Shown here piece after piece: positions 17,104 through 26,045 of a stretch of DNA of 64,000 nt. Made by a program: the position numbers and the translations under genes. Origin of the DNA: Streptomyces platensis (GTDB lineage Bacteria; Actinomycetota; Actinomycetes; Streptomycetales; Streptomycetaceae); contig NZ_CP023691.1 of NCBI RefSeq assembly GCF_008704855.1, forward strand, positions 2,170,001-2,234,000, given 5' to 3'. The notes beneath the pieces are model-generated. The model saw nothing but the letters and a program-made list of their open reading frames with translations. It made no database searches and was not told the DNA's origin. Position 1 is the first letter of the stretch. Every line of letters begins with the position of its first letter.

Positions 17104-17130
17104 CGGCCCGGCGGGACACCCGCCGGGCCG
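17104..17130 (-). terminator. dapD terminator
   Basis: CGGCCCGGCGGG (17104-17115) and CCCGCCGGGCCG (17119-17130) form a perfect 12-bp stem with a 3-base loop, 18 bases beyond the dapD stop. Confidence 0.8.
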
Positions 17131-17148
17131 TGGTGTGACCGTGACCGC

Positions 17149-18144
17149 TCAGTTGTGGCTGTGCAGCACCTCGTTGAGGCCGCCCCACTCCGCCTTGTTC
17201 GGGCGGGCCTCGACGGTTCCGGTGGTGGAGTTGCGGCGGAAGAGGATGTTGTCCGCGCCGGAGAGCTCCAGGGCCTTGACGATCTGGCCGTCGGGCAGCG
17301 TGACCCGGGTGCCCGCGGTGACGTACAGACCGGCCTCGACGACGCACTCGTCGCCCAGCGCGATCCCGATACCCGACTCGGCGCCGAGCAGGCAGCGCTC
17401 GCCGATCGAGATGATCTGCTTGCCGCCGCCGGAGAGGGTGCCCATGGTGGAGGCGCCGCCGCCGATGTCGGAGCCGTCGCCGATGACCACACCCGCGCTG
17501 ATCCGGCCCTCGACCATGGAGGTGCCCAGCGTCCCGGCGTTGAAGTTGACGAAGCCCTCGTGCATGACCGTGGTACCGGCCGCGAGGTGCGCGCCCAGCC
17601 GCACCCGGTCGGCGTCCGCGATCCGCACACCGGTGGGCGCGACATAGTCCGTCATCCGCGGGAACTTGTCGATGCCGGTGACCATCAGATGCAGGCCCTC
17701 GGCACGGGCGTTCAGCCGCACCGTCTCCACCCGGTCGACGGCCACCGGGCCCAGCGAGGTCCAGGCGACGTTGGCCAGCAGGCCGAAGACGCCCTCCAGG
17801 TTCTGCCCGTGCGGCTTGACCAGCCGGTGGCTGAGCAGGTGGAGGCGCAGGTACGCGTCATGGGCGTCCAGCGGCTTGTCGTCGAGGGAGCCGATGACCG
17901 TGCGGACGGCGACGACCTCGACCTCGCGGACCGGGTCGGGACCGATCGCCTTGAGCACGGCGGCGCCCAGCAGTTCGGTGGCGCGCTCGTCGTCGAGGCG
18001 CTCGGTGCCGGCGGGGCCCAGGCCGTCGGCGGCGGCCAGCTGGGGCGCCGGGAACCAGGTGTCGAGAACGGTGCCGTCGGAGGTGACGGTGGCGAGCCCG
18101 GCGGCGACGGCGCCGGTCGTACGGGAGGTAGCAGCTTCGGTCAT
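17149..18144 (-). CDS. dapD: Tetrahydrodipicolinate N-succinyltransferase
   Basis: The 331-residue actinobacterial form of DapD, which transfers succinate from succinyl-CoA to tetrahydrodipicolinate in the lysine/meso-DAP pathway. The N-terminal 170 residues are the family-specific domain. The C-terminal part is a left-handed beta-helix with hexapeptide repeats ([58 protein letters not shown]). The GGGAS and FNAGT segments match the acyl-CoA and substrate site. It is a monocistronic unit with its own terminator and is near dapA, but not in an operon with it. Confidence 0.92.
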   Translation of the reverse strand: MTEAATSRTTGAVAAGLATVTSDGTVLDTWFPAPQLAAADGLGPAGTERLDDERATELLGAAVLKAIGPDPVREVEVVAVRTVIGSLDDKPLDAHDAYLRLHLLSHRLVKPHGQNLEGVFGLLANVAWTSLGPVAVDRVETVRLNARAEGLHLMVTGIDKFPRMTDYVAPTGVRIADADRVRLGAHLAAGTTVMHEGFVNFNAGTLGTSMVEGRISAGVVIGDGSDIGGGASTMGTLSGGGKQIISIGERCLLGAESGIGIALGDECVVEAGLYVTAGTRVTLPDGQIVKALELSGADNILFRRNSTTGTVEARPNKAEWGGLNEVLHSHN

Positions 18145-18266
18145 GTTCGAAACCTAACCGGAGGGCGCCCGCCGAGGCGAACCGGTCTCAGCGATCGGGC
18201 CGCTCCGTAGGGTCGCACCACCGGGTTCGTACGGGCACACAAGGCCCGCGCCACCGGGGCCGCCGT

Positions 18267-18806
18267 TCAGCCCAGCACCCCGGCCAGCCCGGCCCGTACC
18301 GACGCGGGGTCGAAGGGCTGCCCGGTCAGCAGATGCTGGAGCAGCAGTCCGTCGGTGAGCGCCACCACGGCCCGCGCGGTCGGGACATCGCCGATCCGCT
18401 GTCCGAGCAGCCGCACCATCTCGTCCAGGCACTCCGCGGCGATCGGCCGCACCGCCTCGCGCCGCAGCGCCGCCAGATACAGCTCGTACTCCAGCTGCAT
18501 CCGCGAGCGGTCCCCGGTCAGGGCCTCCTCGACGAACCGGGCCACCTCGTCGGTGAGCGGCACCGCCGGATCGAGGCCGTCCACCCAGCGCGCGAAGTCG
18601 GCCAGGCATTCGCCGTTGACCTGCCGCAACGCGGCGACCAGCAGCTCGTCCAGGGTCGAGAAGTGGTACGTGGTCGAGCCGAGCGGGACATCCGCCGCGG
18701 CGGCCACCGAGCGGTGGCTGAGCCCGGCGATCCCGCGCTCGCCCACCACGGCGATCGCCGCGTCGATGATCCGCTGCCGCCGGTCCGGGTCGTAGCGCCG
18801 GGCCAT
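18267..18806 (-). CDS. TetR-family repressor paired with an SMR exporter
   Basis: A 179-residue TetR-type regulator: an N-terminal helix-turn-helix (about 10-55) with GIAGLSHRSVAAAADVPLGSTTYHFSTLDELL, then a helical ligand domain. The ATG overlaps the stop of the upstream SMR gene by one base (TGATG), so the two are translated together. It probably senses the exporter's substrates and represses both genes through the symmetrical GTAC array at 19129-19162. The closest functional analogue is the QacR/EbrR-type arrangement, but with the regulator second in the operon. Confidence 0.85.
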   Translation of the reverse strand: MARRYDPDRRQRIIDAAIAVVGERGIAGLSHRSVAAAADVPLGSTTYHFSTLDELLVAALRQVNGECLADFARWVDGLDPAVPLTDEVARFVEEALTGDRSRMQLEYELYLAALRREAVRPIAAECLDEMVRLLGQRIGDVPTARAVVALTDGLLLQHLLTGQPFDPASVRAGLAGVLG

Positions 18807-19126
18807 CAGTGCGCCCCGCCCATGTTCAGCACCACGACACCGGCGATGACCAGCAGCACCCCGAAGATCCTCAGCGCACTGGTGCTCTCCCCCAGGAACA
18901 CCATCCCGATCGCGGCGATCAGCGCCGTGCCGACACCGGCCCAGATGGCGTACGCGGTGCCGACGCTCATCGTCTTGAGCGTCTGCGCCAGCAGGAAGAA
19001 GGCCAGCAGATAACCCGCCGCGGTGTACAGCGACGGCCACAGCTTGCTGAAGCCGTCGCTGTACTTCATCGCGGTGGTCGCGAGGACCTCGGACAGGATC
19101 GCTCCGGCGAGCATCAAGGGGGCCAT
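18806..19126 (-). CDS. Small multidrug resistance (SMR/QacE) transporter
   Basis: A four-helix, 106-residue proton-coupled exporter of cationic compounds. The essential glutamate is E13 (AGAILSEVLATTAMK), matching E14 of EmrE. The other helices lie at about 32-52, 58-77 and 84-102, with the family segments YLLAFFLLAQTLKTMSVGTA, YAIWAGVGTALI and LLVIAGVVVLNMG. SMR pumps work as dimers; no second SMR gene is adjacent, so a homodimer is likely. It heads a two-gene operon with the TetR repressor. Confidence 0.88.
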   Translation of the reverse strand: MAPLMLAGAILSEVLATTAMKYSDGFSKLWPSLYTAAGYLLAFFLLAQTLKTMSVGTAYAIWAGVGTALIAAIGMVFLGESTSALRIFGVLLVIAGVVVLNMGGAH

Positions 19127-19128
19127 GC

Positions 19129-19162
19129 GTACGAGCGTACACAACGTTGCGTACGGGTGTAC
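19129..19162. promoter_or_regulatory. Symmetrical four-GTAC operator of the SMR/TetR operon
   Basis: GTAC occurs at 19129, 19137, 19151 and 19159, i.e. GTAC-N4-GTAC-N10-GTAC-N4-GTAC with one dyad axis. The core at 19137-19154 (GTAC-ACAACGTTGC-GTAC) is palindromic except for one base pair. It begins two bases upstream of the SMR start codon, so a bound repressor would cover the transcription or translation start. Confidence 0.75.
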
Positions 19163-19194
19163 ATAGTCATGCGCGGGCCCCGGAAACGCCGAAA

Positions 19195-19232
19195 CGGCCG
19201 TGCCCGCCAGTGGTGACTGGCGGGCACGGCCG
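19195..19232 (-). terminator. suf operon terminator, perfect 17-bp stem
   Basis: CGGCCGTGCCCGCCAGT (19195-19211) is fully complementary to 19216-19232 around GGTG. It lies 20 bases beyond the last suf gene and ahead of the SMR promoter in the same direction, insulating the two units. Confidence 0.88.
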
Positions 19233-19251
19233 AAGCGCTCAGGAGATCTCG

Positions 19252-19587
19252 TCAGACGTTGAAGCCCAGCGCGCGGAGCTGCTCGCGGCCGTCGTCGGTG
19301 ATCTTGTCCGGGCCCCACGGGGGCATCCAGACCCAGTTGATCTTCAGCTCGTTGACGATGCCGTCCGTGGCGGACTTCGCCTGGTCCTCGATGACGTCGG
19401 TCAGCGGGCAGGCCGCGGAGGTCAGCGTCATGTCGATGGTGGCGATATTGGCGTCGTCGACGTGGATGCCGTAGATCAGCCCCAGGTTGACGACATCGAT
19501 GCCCAGCTCGGGGTCCACGACGTCGTAGAGCGCCTCGCGGACCTCCTCCTCGGAGGCGGGCTTGGTGGTGGTCGGAGTCTCGGTCAT
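19252..19587 (-). CDS. sufT: SufT/DUF59 iron-sulfur assembly protein
   Basis: A 111-residue MIP18/PaaD-like protein of the type that helps mature Fe-S proteins together with the SUF machinery. The family core is EEVREALYDVVDPELGIDVVNLGLIYG, followed by MTLTSAACPLTDVIEDQ with the conserved reactive Cys60 and a C-terminal WVWMPPWGPDKITDDGREQL. Its ATG overlaps the sufU stop as ATGA, and it is the last gene of the operon, 20 bases before a strong terminator. The exact step (assembly or cluster transfer to targets) is not settled for this family. Confidence 0.88.
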   Translation of the reverse strand: MTETPTTTKPASEEEVREALYDVVDPELGIDVVNLGLIYGIHVDDANIATIDMTLTSAACPLTDVIEDQAKSATDGIVNELKINWVWMPPWGPDKITDDGREQLRALGFNV

Positions 19588-20042
19588 GCGGTCTTCGCCT
19601 CCTCGGAGAGGGCCTTGGCCGTGGCGTCCTTCCAGGCCATCCAACTGAGCAGCGCGCACTTCACACGCGCCGGGTACTTCGAGACACCGGCGAACGCGAC
19701 CGCGTCCTCCAGCACCTCCTCCATGGCGTCATCCGGCTCGACCTGACCCTTGGACTGCATCAGCTCCAGGAACGTCTCCTGGATCTTCTGCGCCTCGCCG
19801 AGCTCCTTGCCGACCAGGAGGTCGTTGAGCACCGACGCGCTGGCCTGGCTGATGGAGCAGCCCTGGCCCTCGTAGGACACATCCTCAATCGTCGCGCCGT
19901 CGAGCCGCACGCGCAGCGTGATCTCGTCGCCGCACGTGGGGTTGACATGGTGCACCTCTGCGTCGCCGTCCCGAAGACCGCGCCCATGGGGGTGCTTGTA
20001 GTGGTCCAGGATGACGTCCTGGTACATGGAATCCAGCTTCAC
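19584..20042 (-). CDS. sufU: SufU, sulfur-transfer/scaffold protein
   Basis: A 152-residue IscU-fold protein that takes persulfide sulfur from the SufS cysteine desulfurase. The three Zn/sulfur-ligand cysteines are in NPTCGDE (C37), GQGCSIS and RVKCALLSW. It has the insertion between the second and third Cys that separates SufU from IscU, and lacks the IscU LPPVK chaperone motif. The ATG at 20042 is 37 bases after the sufS stop, and the gene is coupled to sufT by overlap. Confidence 0.92.
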   Translation of the reverse strand: MKLDSMYQDVILDHYKHPHGRGLRDGDAEVHHVNPTCGDEITLRVRLDGATIEDVSYEGQGCSISQASASVLNDLLVGKELGEAQKIQETFLELMQSKGQVEPDDAMEEVLEDAVAFAGVSKYPARVKCALLSWMAWKDATAKALSEEAKTA

Positions 20043-20079
20043 GACTCAGTCAGTCCTCGTCCTCATCCGCTGTGCTTGA

Positions 20080-21336
20080 TTAACCGAAGAAGTTGCGGAC
20101 GTGCTCCAGCCCCTCGACCAAGGCGTCGACCTCGGCGGGCGTGGAGTACAGATAGAACGACGCTCGCGTGGTCGCGGGAATTCCGTAGCGCAGGCAGACC
20201 GGCCGTGCGCAGTGGTGACCCACCCGGACCGCGATGCCCTGCTCGTCCAGCACCTGGCCGACGTCGTGGGGATGGATGTCGCCGAGCGTGAAGGAGATCG
20301 TCGCCCCGCGGTCCTCGGCCGTGCTCGGGCCGATGATGCGCAGGTCGGGGACCTCCAGCAGCCGCTTGACGGCGTACTCGGTGATCGCGTGCTCATGCAC
20401 GGCGATGTTGTCCATGCCGATCGAGGTGAGGTAGTCCACGGCCGCGCCGAGGCCGACGGCCTGGGCGATCGGGGGCGTACCGGCCTCGAACTTGTGCGGC
20501 GCGGGCGCATAGGTCGAGGAGTGCATCGAGACGGTCTCGATCATCTCGCCGCCGCCGAGGAACGGCGGGAGGTCCTCCAGCAGCTCCTGGCGGCCCCAGA
20601 GGACGCCGATGCCGGTCGGGCCGCACATCTTGTGGCCGGTGAAGGCCACGAAGTCGGCCTGCAGCGCCTGCACGTCCAGCACCATGTGCGGGGCGGCCTG
20701 CGAGGCGTCGATGCAGACCAGCGCGCCGACCTCCTGGGCGCGGCGGATGATCGTCTCGACCGGGTTGACGGTGCCCATGATGTTGGAGACCAGCGTGAAG
20801 GAGACGATCTTCGTCTGCTCCGTGATGACCTCTTCGATGTTGGACAGGTCGAGACGGCCGTCGTCGGTGATGCCGAACCACTTCAGCTTCGCGCCGGTGC
20901 GCTGCGAGAGCAGCTGCCACGGGACGATGTTGGAGTGGTGCTCCATCTCCGTGATGACGATCTCGGTCTCGCGGTCCACGCGGTAGGGCTCATCGGCCCA
21001 GCCGAGCATGTTGGCCACGAGGTTGAGCGACTCGGAGGCGTTCTTGGTGAAGATCACCTCGTCGCGGCTCGGCGCGTTGATGAAGGCGGCGACCTTGTCA
21101 CGGGCGCCTTCGTACAGCGCCGTGGCCTCCTCGGCGAGCACATGCACGCCGCGGTGGACGTTGGCGTTGTGACGTTCGTAGTAGGCGTTCAGGGCGTCGA
21201 GGACCTGGCGCGGCTTCTGGGAGGTCGCCGCGTTGTCCAGGTAGACGACCTTCTTCCCGTCGTGGATCTGGCGATCCAGGATGGGGAAGTCCTTACGGAT
21301 CGCCTCTGTGTCGAGGAGGCCCGGCAGCTGTGTCAC
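20080..21336 (-). CDS. sufS: SufS cysteine desulfurase
   Basis: A 418-residue PLP enzyme of class V/group II that converts cysteine to alanine and delivers persulfide sulfur. The PLP Lys is in VAFTGHKMCGPTGIGVLWG, the catalytic Cys in the short loop RVGHHCARPVC, and the PLP-phosphate loop in ITEMEHHSNIVPW. The start ATG overlaps the sufC stop by four bases. The next gene, sufU, is its sulfur acceptor. Group II enzymes are weak alone and are stimulated by SufU, which fits this gene pair. Confidence 0.93.
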   Translation of the reverse strand: MTQLPGLLDTEAIRKDFPILDRQIHDGKKVVYLDNAATSQKPRQVLDALNAYYERHNANVHRGVHVLAEEATALYEGARDKVAAFINAPSRDEVIFTKNASESLNLVANMLGWADEPYRVDRETEIVITEMEHHSNIVPWQLLSQRTGAKLKWFGITDDGRLDLSNIEEVITEQTKIVSFTLVSNIMGTVNPVETIIRRAQEVGALVCIDASQAAPHMVLDVQALQADFVAFTGHKMCGPTGIGVLWGRQELLEDLPPFLGGGEMIETVSMHSSTYAPAPHKFEAGTPPIAQAVGLGAAVDYLTSIGMDNIAVHEHAITEYAVKRLLEVPDLRIIGPSTAEDRGATISFTLGDIHPHDVGQVLDEQGIAVRVGHHCARPVCLRYGIPATTRASFYLYSTPAEVDALVEGLEHVRNFFG

Positions 21337-22097
21337 GCGGTTGCGCCACCCTTCGTGTATGCCTCGTAGCCCTCCGCCTCCAGCTTGTCCGCGAGCTCCG
21401 CGCCGCCGGACTCGGCGATCCGGCCGTTGGCGAAGACGTGGACCTGGTCGGGCTTGATGTAGCGCAGGATGCGCGTGTAGTGGGTGATCAGCAGAGTGCC
21501 GACCTCGCCGGTCTCGCGGACGCGGTTGACGCCCTCGGAGACGGTGCGCAGCGCGTCGACGTCCAGGCCGGAGTCGGTCTCGTCGAGGATCGCGATGGCC
21601 GGCTTGAGCAGCTCCAGCTGGAGGATCTCGTGGCGCTTCTTCTCACCGCCGGAGAAGCCCTCGTTGACGTTGCGCTCGGCGAAGGAGGGGTCCATCTGGA
21701 GGCGCTGCATGGCCTCCTTGACCTCCTTGACCCACAGCCGCAGCTTGGGGGCCTCGCCGCGGATCGCGGTCGCGGAGGTGCGCAGGAAGTTGGAGACCGA
21801 GACGCCGGGGACCTCGACCGGGTACTGCATGGCGAGGAAGACGCCGGCCCGCGCGCGCTCGTCGACGGACATCTCCAGGACGTCCTCGCCGTCGAGGGTG
21901 ACGGTGCCGCCGGTGATCGTGTACTTGGGGTGACCTGCGAGGGAGTAGGCGAGGGTCGACTTGCCGGAGCCGTTGGGGCCCATGATGGCGTGCGTCTCGC
22001 CCTGCTTCACAGTCAGGTCGACGCCCTTCAGGATCTCGCGCGGGCCGTTCTCGGCCTCGACGGAGACGTGCAGGTCGTGGATCTCAAGCGTTGCCAT
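21333..22097 (-). CDS. sufC: SufC ATPase of the SUF scaffold
   Basis: A 254-residue ABC-type ATPase that drives conformational change of the SufB/SufD scaffold. Walker A is GPNGSGKST, the signature is SGGEKKRHEI, Walker B is AIAILDETDSGLDVDAL and the switch His is in LLITHYTRIL. The SufC-type ETDSGLDVDAL variant separates it from transporter ATPases. It sits between the Rieske gene (7-base gap) and sufS (4-base overlap). Confidence 0.95.
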   Translation of the reverse strand: MATLEIHDLHVSVEAENGPREILKGVDLTVKQGETHAIMGPNGSGKSTLAYSLAGHPKYTITGGTVTLDGEDVLEMSVDERARAGVFLAMQYPVEVPGVSVSNFLRTSATAIRGEAPKLRLWVKEVKEAMQRLQMDPSFAERNVNEGFSGGEKKRHEILQLELLKPAIAILDETDSGLDVDALRTVSEGVNRVRETGEVGTLLITHYTRILRYIKPDQVHVFANGRIAESGGAELADKLEAEGYEAYTKGGATA

Positions 22098-22104
22098 GGG
22101 GAAC

Positions 22105-22422
22105 TCAGGACTCCTGGGTGACGGAGACGAGCACGTCGTCCCCTTCGATCTTTACGGGGTATACGGGGACGGGGCGCGTCGCGGGAAGGCCGTTCGGCTT
22201 GCCGGTACGCAGGTCGAAGCTCGAACCGTGCAGCCAGCACTCGATCGAGCAGTCCTCGACCTCGCCTTCGGAGAGCGAGACGTTCGCATGCGAGCAGATG
22301 TCGTTGATCGCGAACACCTCCCCCTCGGTGCGGACCAGGGAGACGGGCGTGCCGTCGAGTTCCACCCGCTTGGGGGTGTCCTCCTCCAGCTCGCTGAGCG
22401 CCGCTGCGCGTACGTACGTCAT
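22105..22422 (-). CDS. Rieske-type [2Fe-2S] ferredoxin in the suf operon
   Basis: A 105-residue soluble Rieske protein of the dioxygenase-ferredoxin type. The cluster ligands are in DICSHANVSLSEGEV (Cys, His) and IECWLHGSSFDLRTG (Cys, His), the C-x-H ... C-x2-H pattern. There is no signal or membrane anchor, so it is cytosolic. It overlaps sufD as ATGA and precedes sufC by seven bases. This gene is a regular member of actinobacterial suf operons; supplying electrons for cluster assembly is a reasonable inference, but its role is not established. Confidence 0.88.
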   Translation of the reverse strand: MTYVRAAALSELEEDTPKRVELDGTPVSLVRTEGEVFAINDICSHANVSLSEGEVEDCSIECWLHGSSFDLRTGKPNGLPATRPVPVYPVKIEGDDVLVSVTQES

Positions 22423-23639
22423 GCCGCGGACGCTTCCAGCTCGGCCTCGATCTTGCTCATCAGACGCTCTTCGACGTCCGGGAGACCGATCTGCTGGACC
22501 AGCTCGGCGAAGAAGCCGCGGACGACCAGTCGGCGGGCCTCGTCGGCCGGGATGCCGCGGGCCATCAGGTAGAACAGCTGCTCGTCGTCGAAGCGGCCGG
22601 TCGCCGAGGCGTGGCCGGCGCCGACGATCTCGCCGGTCTCGATCTCCAGGTTGGGCACCGAGTCGACCCGCGCGCCGTCGGTGAGGACGAGGTTGCGGTT
22701 GAGCTCGTAGGTGTCCGTACCGGTCGCCGAGGCCTGGATGAGGACATCGCCGATCCAGACCGCGTGGGCGTCCTGGCCCTGCAGCGCGCCCTTGTACGTG
22801 ACGTGGGAGCGGCAGTTGGACGCCTCGTGGTCGACGAAAAGGCGGTGCTCCTGGTGCTGGCCCTCCTCGGTGAAGTACAGACCGTAGAGCTCGGCCTCAC
22901 CGCCGGGGCCCGCGTACGTGATGCGCGGGTGCAGCCGGACGAGGTCACCGCCGAAGGTGACGACCACGGACTTGAAGCTCGCATCCCGGCCGACGAGGGC
23001 GTTGTGCTGCCCGACGTGCACGGCCTGGTCGTCCCAGTCCTGGACGGAGACGACGGTCAGCTTGGCGCCGTCACCGAGGAGGTAGTCGACGTTGGCGGCG
23101 AGCACCGCGTCACCGGTGTGGTCGATGACGACGACCGCCTCGGCGAACGCGCCCAGCTCGATGACCTGGTGGCCGAAGGCGGTGCCGCCCTCACCGTGCA
23201 CGGTGATCCGGATGGGCTCGGCGAGCACGGTCTCCTTGGGGACCGAGACGACCGAGGCCTTCTCGAACGAGCTGTACGCCTGGGCGGCAACCCGGTCCAC
23301 GGGCTTGCCGGCCTTGCCGACCCGCGGGTCGGTGCGGTCGACCAGCTCGTGGGTGACGCCCTCGGGAGCGGTGATGTCGATCTTCAGGTCCGGACCGCCG
23401 GCCTCGGCGCTGCCGTCGTGCAGGCCCTTCAGGCGCGCGAGCGGCGTGAAGCGCCACTCCTCCTCGCGGCCGTGCGGCACCGGGAAGTCCGCCACGTCGT
23501 AGGACGGCGGGGCGCTCATCCGGGTGGCAACGGTGGACTCCGCGGCCACCGCAAGTGAGCCGGTGGTCGTGGAACCCGCCGGTGGGGGTCCCCCCGCTCG
23601 AGCGGAGCCGAGAGTGGGGGAGTTCTGAGCCTCAGCCAT
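22419..23639 (-). CDS. sufD: SufD scaffold protein, with repeat-encoded N-terminal segment
   Basis: A 406-residue SUF FeS-cluster assembly protein that partners SufB and SufC. The beta-helix core and C-terminal helical domain are typical (ETGEIVGAGHASATGRFDDE, FYLMARGIPADEARRLVVRGF). The ATG at 23639 is preferred over an in-frame TTG at 23666; neither has a strong ribosome site. Residues about 6-22 (NSPTLGSARAGGPPPAG) are encoded by a Streptomyces palindromic element at 23581-23622, kept in frame. The conserved part only begins near APPSYDVADFPVPHGREEEW, so the element lies in a dispensable extension. Confidence 0.92.
   Translation of the reverse strand: MAEAQNSPTLGSARAGGPPPAGSTTTGSLAVAAESTVATRMSAPPSYDVADFPVPHGREEEWRFTPLARLKGLHDGSAEAGGPDLKIDITAPEGVTHELVDRTDPRVGKAGKPVDRVAAQAYSSFEKASVVSVPKETVLAEPIRITVHGEGGTAFGHQVIELGAFAEAVVVIDHTGDAVLAANVDYLLGDGAKLTVVSVQDWDDQAVHVGQHNALVGRDASFKSVVVTFGGDLVRLHPRITYAGPGGEAELYGLYFTEEGQHQEHRLFVDHEASNCRSHVTYKGALQGQDAHAVWIGDVLIQASATGTDTYELNRNLVLTDGARVDSVPNLEIETGEIVGAGHASATGRFDDEQLFYLMARGIPADEARRLVVRGFFAELVQQIGLPDVEERLMSKIEAELEASAA
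23581..23622. repeat. Streptomyces interspersed palindromic element inside sufD
   Basis: The block has a GGTGGGGGTCCCCCC arm, the perfect core CCGCTCGAGCGG (23594-23605) and a closing GAGAGTGGGGGAG arm. From memory this is a widely dispersed Streptomyces element, usually intergenic. Here it is translated near the SufD N-terminus. Confidence 0.75.
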
Positions 23640-23698
23640 GGCTGTCGTAGTGCTCGCTTTCTGCAATCAGGGAGTCAGTCGCTGCTGGGGGCCGGGCG

Positions 23699-25120
23699 TC
23701 AGCCGACCGAACCTTCCATCTGCAGCTCGATCAGCCGGTTGAGCTCCAGCGCGTACTCCATCGGCAGCTCACGGGCGATCGGCTCGACGAAGCCACGCAC
23801 GATCATCGCCATGGCCTCGAACTCCGTCAGGCCGCGCGCCATCAGGTAGAAGAGCTGGTCCTCGCTGACCTTGGAGACGGTCGCCTCGTGGCCCATCGAC
23901 ACGTCGTCCTCGCGGACGTCGACGTAGGGGTAGGTGTCCGAACGGGAGATGGTGTCCACCAGCAGGGCGTCACACAGCACGTTGGACTTGGAGCCCGCGG
24001 CGCCCTCGCCGATCTCGACCAGACCGCGGTAGGAGGTCCGGCCGCCGCCTCGCGCCACCGACTTGGAGACGATGTTGGAGGAGGTGTTCGGCGCCATGTG
24101 GACCATCTTGGAGCCGGCGTCCTGGTGCTGGCCCTCGCCCGCGAAGGCGATGGAGAGGGTCTCGCCCTTGGCGTGCTCGCCCATGAGGTAGACGGCCGGG
24201 TACTTCATGGTCACCTTGGAGCCGAGGTTGCCGTCGACCCACTCCATGGTCGCGCCCTCGTAGGCGACGGCGCGCTTGGTGACCAGGTTGTAGACGTTGT
24301 TCGACCAGTTCTGGATGGTCGTGTAGCGGCAGCGGCCGCCCTTCTTCACGATGATCTCGACGACCGCGGAGTGCAGCGAGTCCGACTTGTAGATCGGCGC
24401 CGTGCAGCCCTCGACGTAGTGGACGTAGGCGTCCTCGTCGACGATGATCAGCGTCCGCTCGAACTGGCCCATGTTCTCGGTGTTGATCCGGAAGTAGGCC
24501 TGGAGCGGGATGTCGACGTGGACACCCTTGGGCACGTAGATGAACGAGCCGCCGGACCACACCGCGCTGTTCAGCGACGCGAACTTGTTGTCGCCGACCG
24601 GGATGACCGTGCCGAAGTACTCCTGGAAGAGCTCCGGGTGCTCCTTGAGCGCGGTGTCGGTGTCCAGGAAGATGACGCCCTGCTCCTCCAGGTCCTCACG
24701 GATCTGGTGGTAGACGACCTCGGACTCGTACTGCGCGGCGACACCGGCGACCAGGCGCTGCTTCTCCGCCTCGGGGATGCCGAGCTTGTCGTAGGTGTTC
24801 TTGATGTCCTCGGGCAGGTCCTCCCAGGAGGCGGCCTGCTGCTCGGTGGAGCGGACGAAGTACTTGATGTTGTCGAAGTCGATGCCCGACAGGTCCGAGC
24901 CCCAGTTCGGCATGGGCTTCTTGTCGAACAGCTTCAGGCCCTTGAGGCGGAGCTTGAGCATCCACTCCGGCTCGTTCTTCTTGCCCGAGATGTCGCGGAC
25001 GACGGCCTCGGAGAGACCGCGCTTGGCGGAGGCGCCGGCCACGTCGGAGTCGGCCCAGCCGTATTCGTACTTGCCCAGGCCCTCGAGCTCGGGGTGAGCA
25101 GTCTCCGTGGGGAGCGTCAT
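23699..25120 (-). CDS. sufB: SufB scaffold protein
   Basis: A 473-residue core scaffold on which the SUF system builds [4Fe-4S] clusters with SufC and SufD. It has the SufB hallmarks [31 protein letters not shown] with the conserved Cys, and [16 protein letters not shown]. The C-terminal [25 protein letters not shown] is a helical segment shared with SufD. No intein is present, unlike in some mycobacteria. The start overlaps the sufR stop by four bases, so regulator and scaffold are coupled. Confidence 0.95.
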   Translation of the reverse strand: MTLPTETAHPELEGLGKYEYGWADSDVAGASAKRGLSEAVVRDISGKKNEPEWMLKLRLKGLKLFDKKPMPNWGSDLSGIDFDNIKYFVRSTEQQAASWEDLPEDIKNTYDKLGIPEAEKQRLVAGVAAQYESEVVYHQIREDLEEQGVIFLDTDTALKEHPELFQEYFGTVIPVGDNKFASLNSAVWSGGSFIYVPKGVHVDIPLQAYFRINTENMGQFERTLIIVDEDAYVHYVEGCTAPIYKSDSLHSAVVEIIVKKGGRCRYTTIQNWSNNVYNLVTKRAVAYEGATMEWVDGNLGSKVTMKYPAVYLMGEHAKGETLSIAFAGEGQHQDAGSKMVHMAPNTSSNIVSKSVARGGGRTSYRGLVEIGEGAAGSKSNVLCDALLVDTISRSDTYPYVDVREDDVSMGHEATVSKVSEDQLFYLMARGLTEFEAMAMIVRGFVEPIARELPMEYALELNRLIELQMEGSVG

Positions 25121-25974
25121 GCGGGGTTCCTCCCGGCCGTGCTTGCAGATGCTGTGGTGGTCTTACTGGTGCGTGCGGTGCTGTGAGCGGCCTTGCCGGC
25201 ACCGGCCTTCGGAACGAAGGTCGTACACACCCCGTCGCCATGGGCGATGGTGGCAAGACGCTGTACATGGGTCCCGAGCAATCGGGAGAAGACCTCGGTC
25301 TCCGCCTCGCACAGCTGCGGGTACTGCTCGGCGACATGGGCGACCGGGCAGTGGTGCTGGCAGAGCTGTTCACCGAGCTGGGGATTGGGGGCGCTGCGCG
25401 CCGTAGCAGCGTACCCGTCCGCGGTCAACGCCTTCGCAAGGGCCTCCGTACGGGCCTCCGGCTCGGCGGCCTCGACCGCCTCGCGGTAACCCTCGGCCTG
25501 CGCGGCGAGGCGCGCGCGGGCGAACGCGGCGACGGCCGCCTCACCCTTCTCGCCGCCGCCGGCGCTCTGCGCGATCCAGCGCAGCGCCTCGGAGGCGAGC
25601 TGGTCGTAGGCCTGGTCGAAGGCGTCCCGCCCGCAGTCGGTGAGGGCGAAGGCCTTGGCCGGGCGGCCCCGGCCACGGGTGCCGTAGACGCGCTTCTCGC
25701 GGGGCTCGACGACGCCCTCCGCGGCCAGCGCGTCCAGATGCCGCCGGACGGCCGCCTGGGTCAGCTCCAGGCGCAGGGCGAGCTCGGCCGCGGTGGACGG
25801 GCCGTGGTCGAGAATGGAGCGGGCGACCCGGTTGCGGGTGCCCTGCTGTTCATCGTGCGGCGCCGCGGCGTGGGTGGCGGACCCTCGCCGCTCGGTCTTC
25901 TCGGGCGCGGAGGGGGCCGGCCCGTCGGTCTGCTCGACCGCGGGCCCTTCCTGTTCCTCGCTCGCGTATTTCAC
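25117..25974 (-). CDS. sufR: SufR, Fe-S-sensing repressor of the suf operon
   Basis: A 285-residue regulator heading the suf operon. An N-terminal winged helix (about 47-110: [38 protein letters not shown]) binds DNA. The C-terminal half carries cysteines in [19 protein letters not shown] (C-x3-C-x12-C) plus a later one in DGVCTTF, the expected [4Fe-4S] ligands. The start is taken as GTG 25974, directly at the CAAC-N6-GTTG palindrome; the frame is open to 26025, but that region looks like promoter. Loss of the cluster should derepress the operon. The C-terminal 25 residues are a Thr/Ala/Lys-rich tail. Confidence 0.88.
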   Translation of the reverse strand: MKYASEEQEGPAVEQTDGPAPSAPEKTERRGSATHAAAPHDEQQGTRNRVARSILDHGPSTAAELALRLELTQAAVRRHLDALAAEGVVEPREKRVYGTRGRGRPAKAFALTDCGRDAFDQAYDQLASEALRWIAQSAGGGEKGEAAVAAFARARLAAQAEGYREAVEAAEPEARTEALAKALTADGYAATARSAPNPQLGEQLCQHHCPVAHVAEQYPQLCEAETEVFSRLLGTHVQRLATIAHGDGVCTTFVPKAGAGKAAHSTARTSKTTTASASTAGRNPA

Positions 25975-25987
25975 AACGCCATTGTTG
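25974..25987. promoter_or_regulatory. Candidate SufR operator, CAAC-N6-GTTG
   Basis: CAACGCCATTGTTG is a palindrome with arms CAAC and GTTG. I recall this CAAC-N6-GTTG pattern as the reported SufR site of Streptomyces avermitilis. It touches the proposed GTG start, so the transcript would be nearly leaderless or the true start lies further in. Confidence 0.65.
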
Positions 25988-26045
25988 CGTAATTCGTCAA
26001 AGCGATTCAAGCCTCGCGGGAGCACCGACGGGTGGCCTCTATCAC

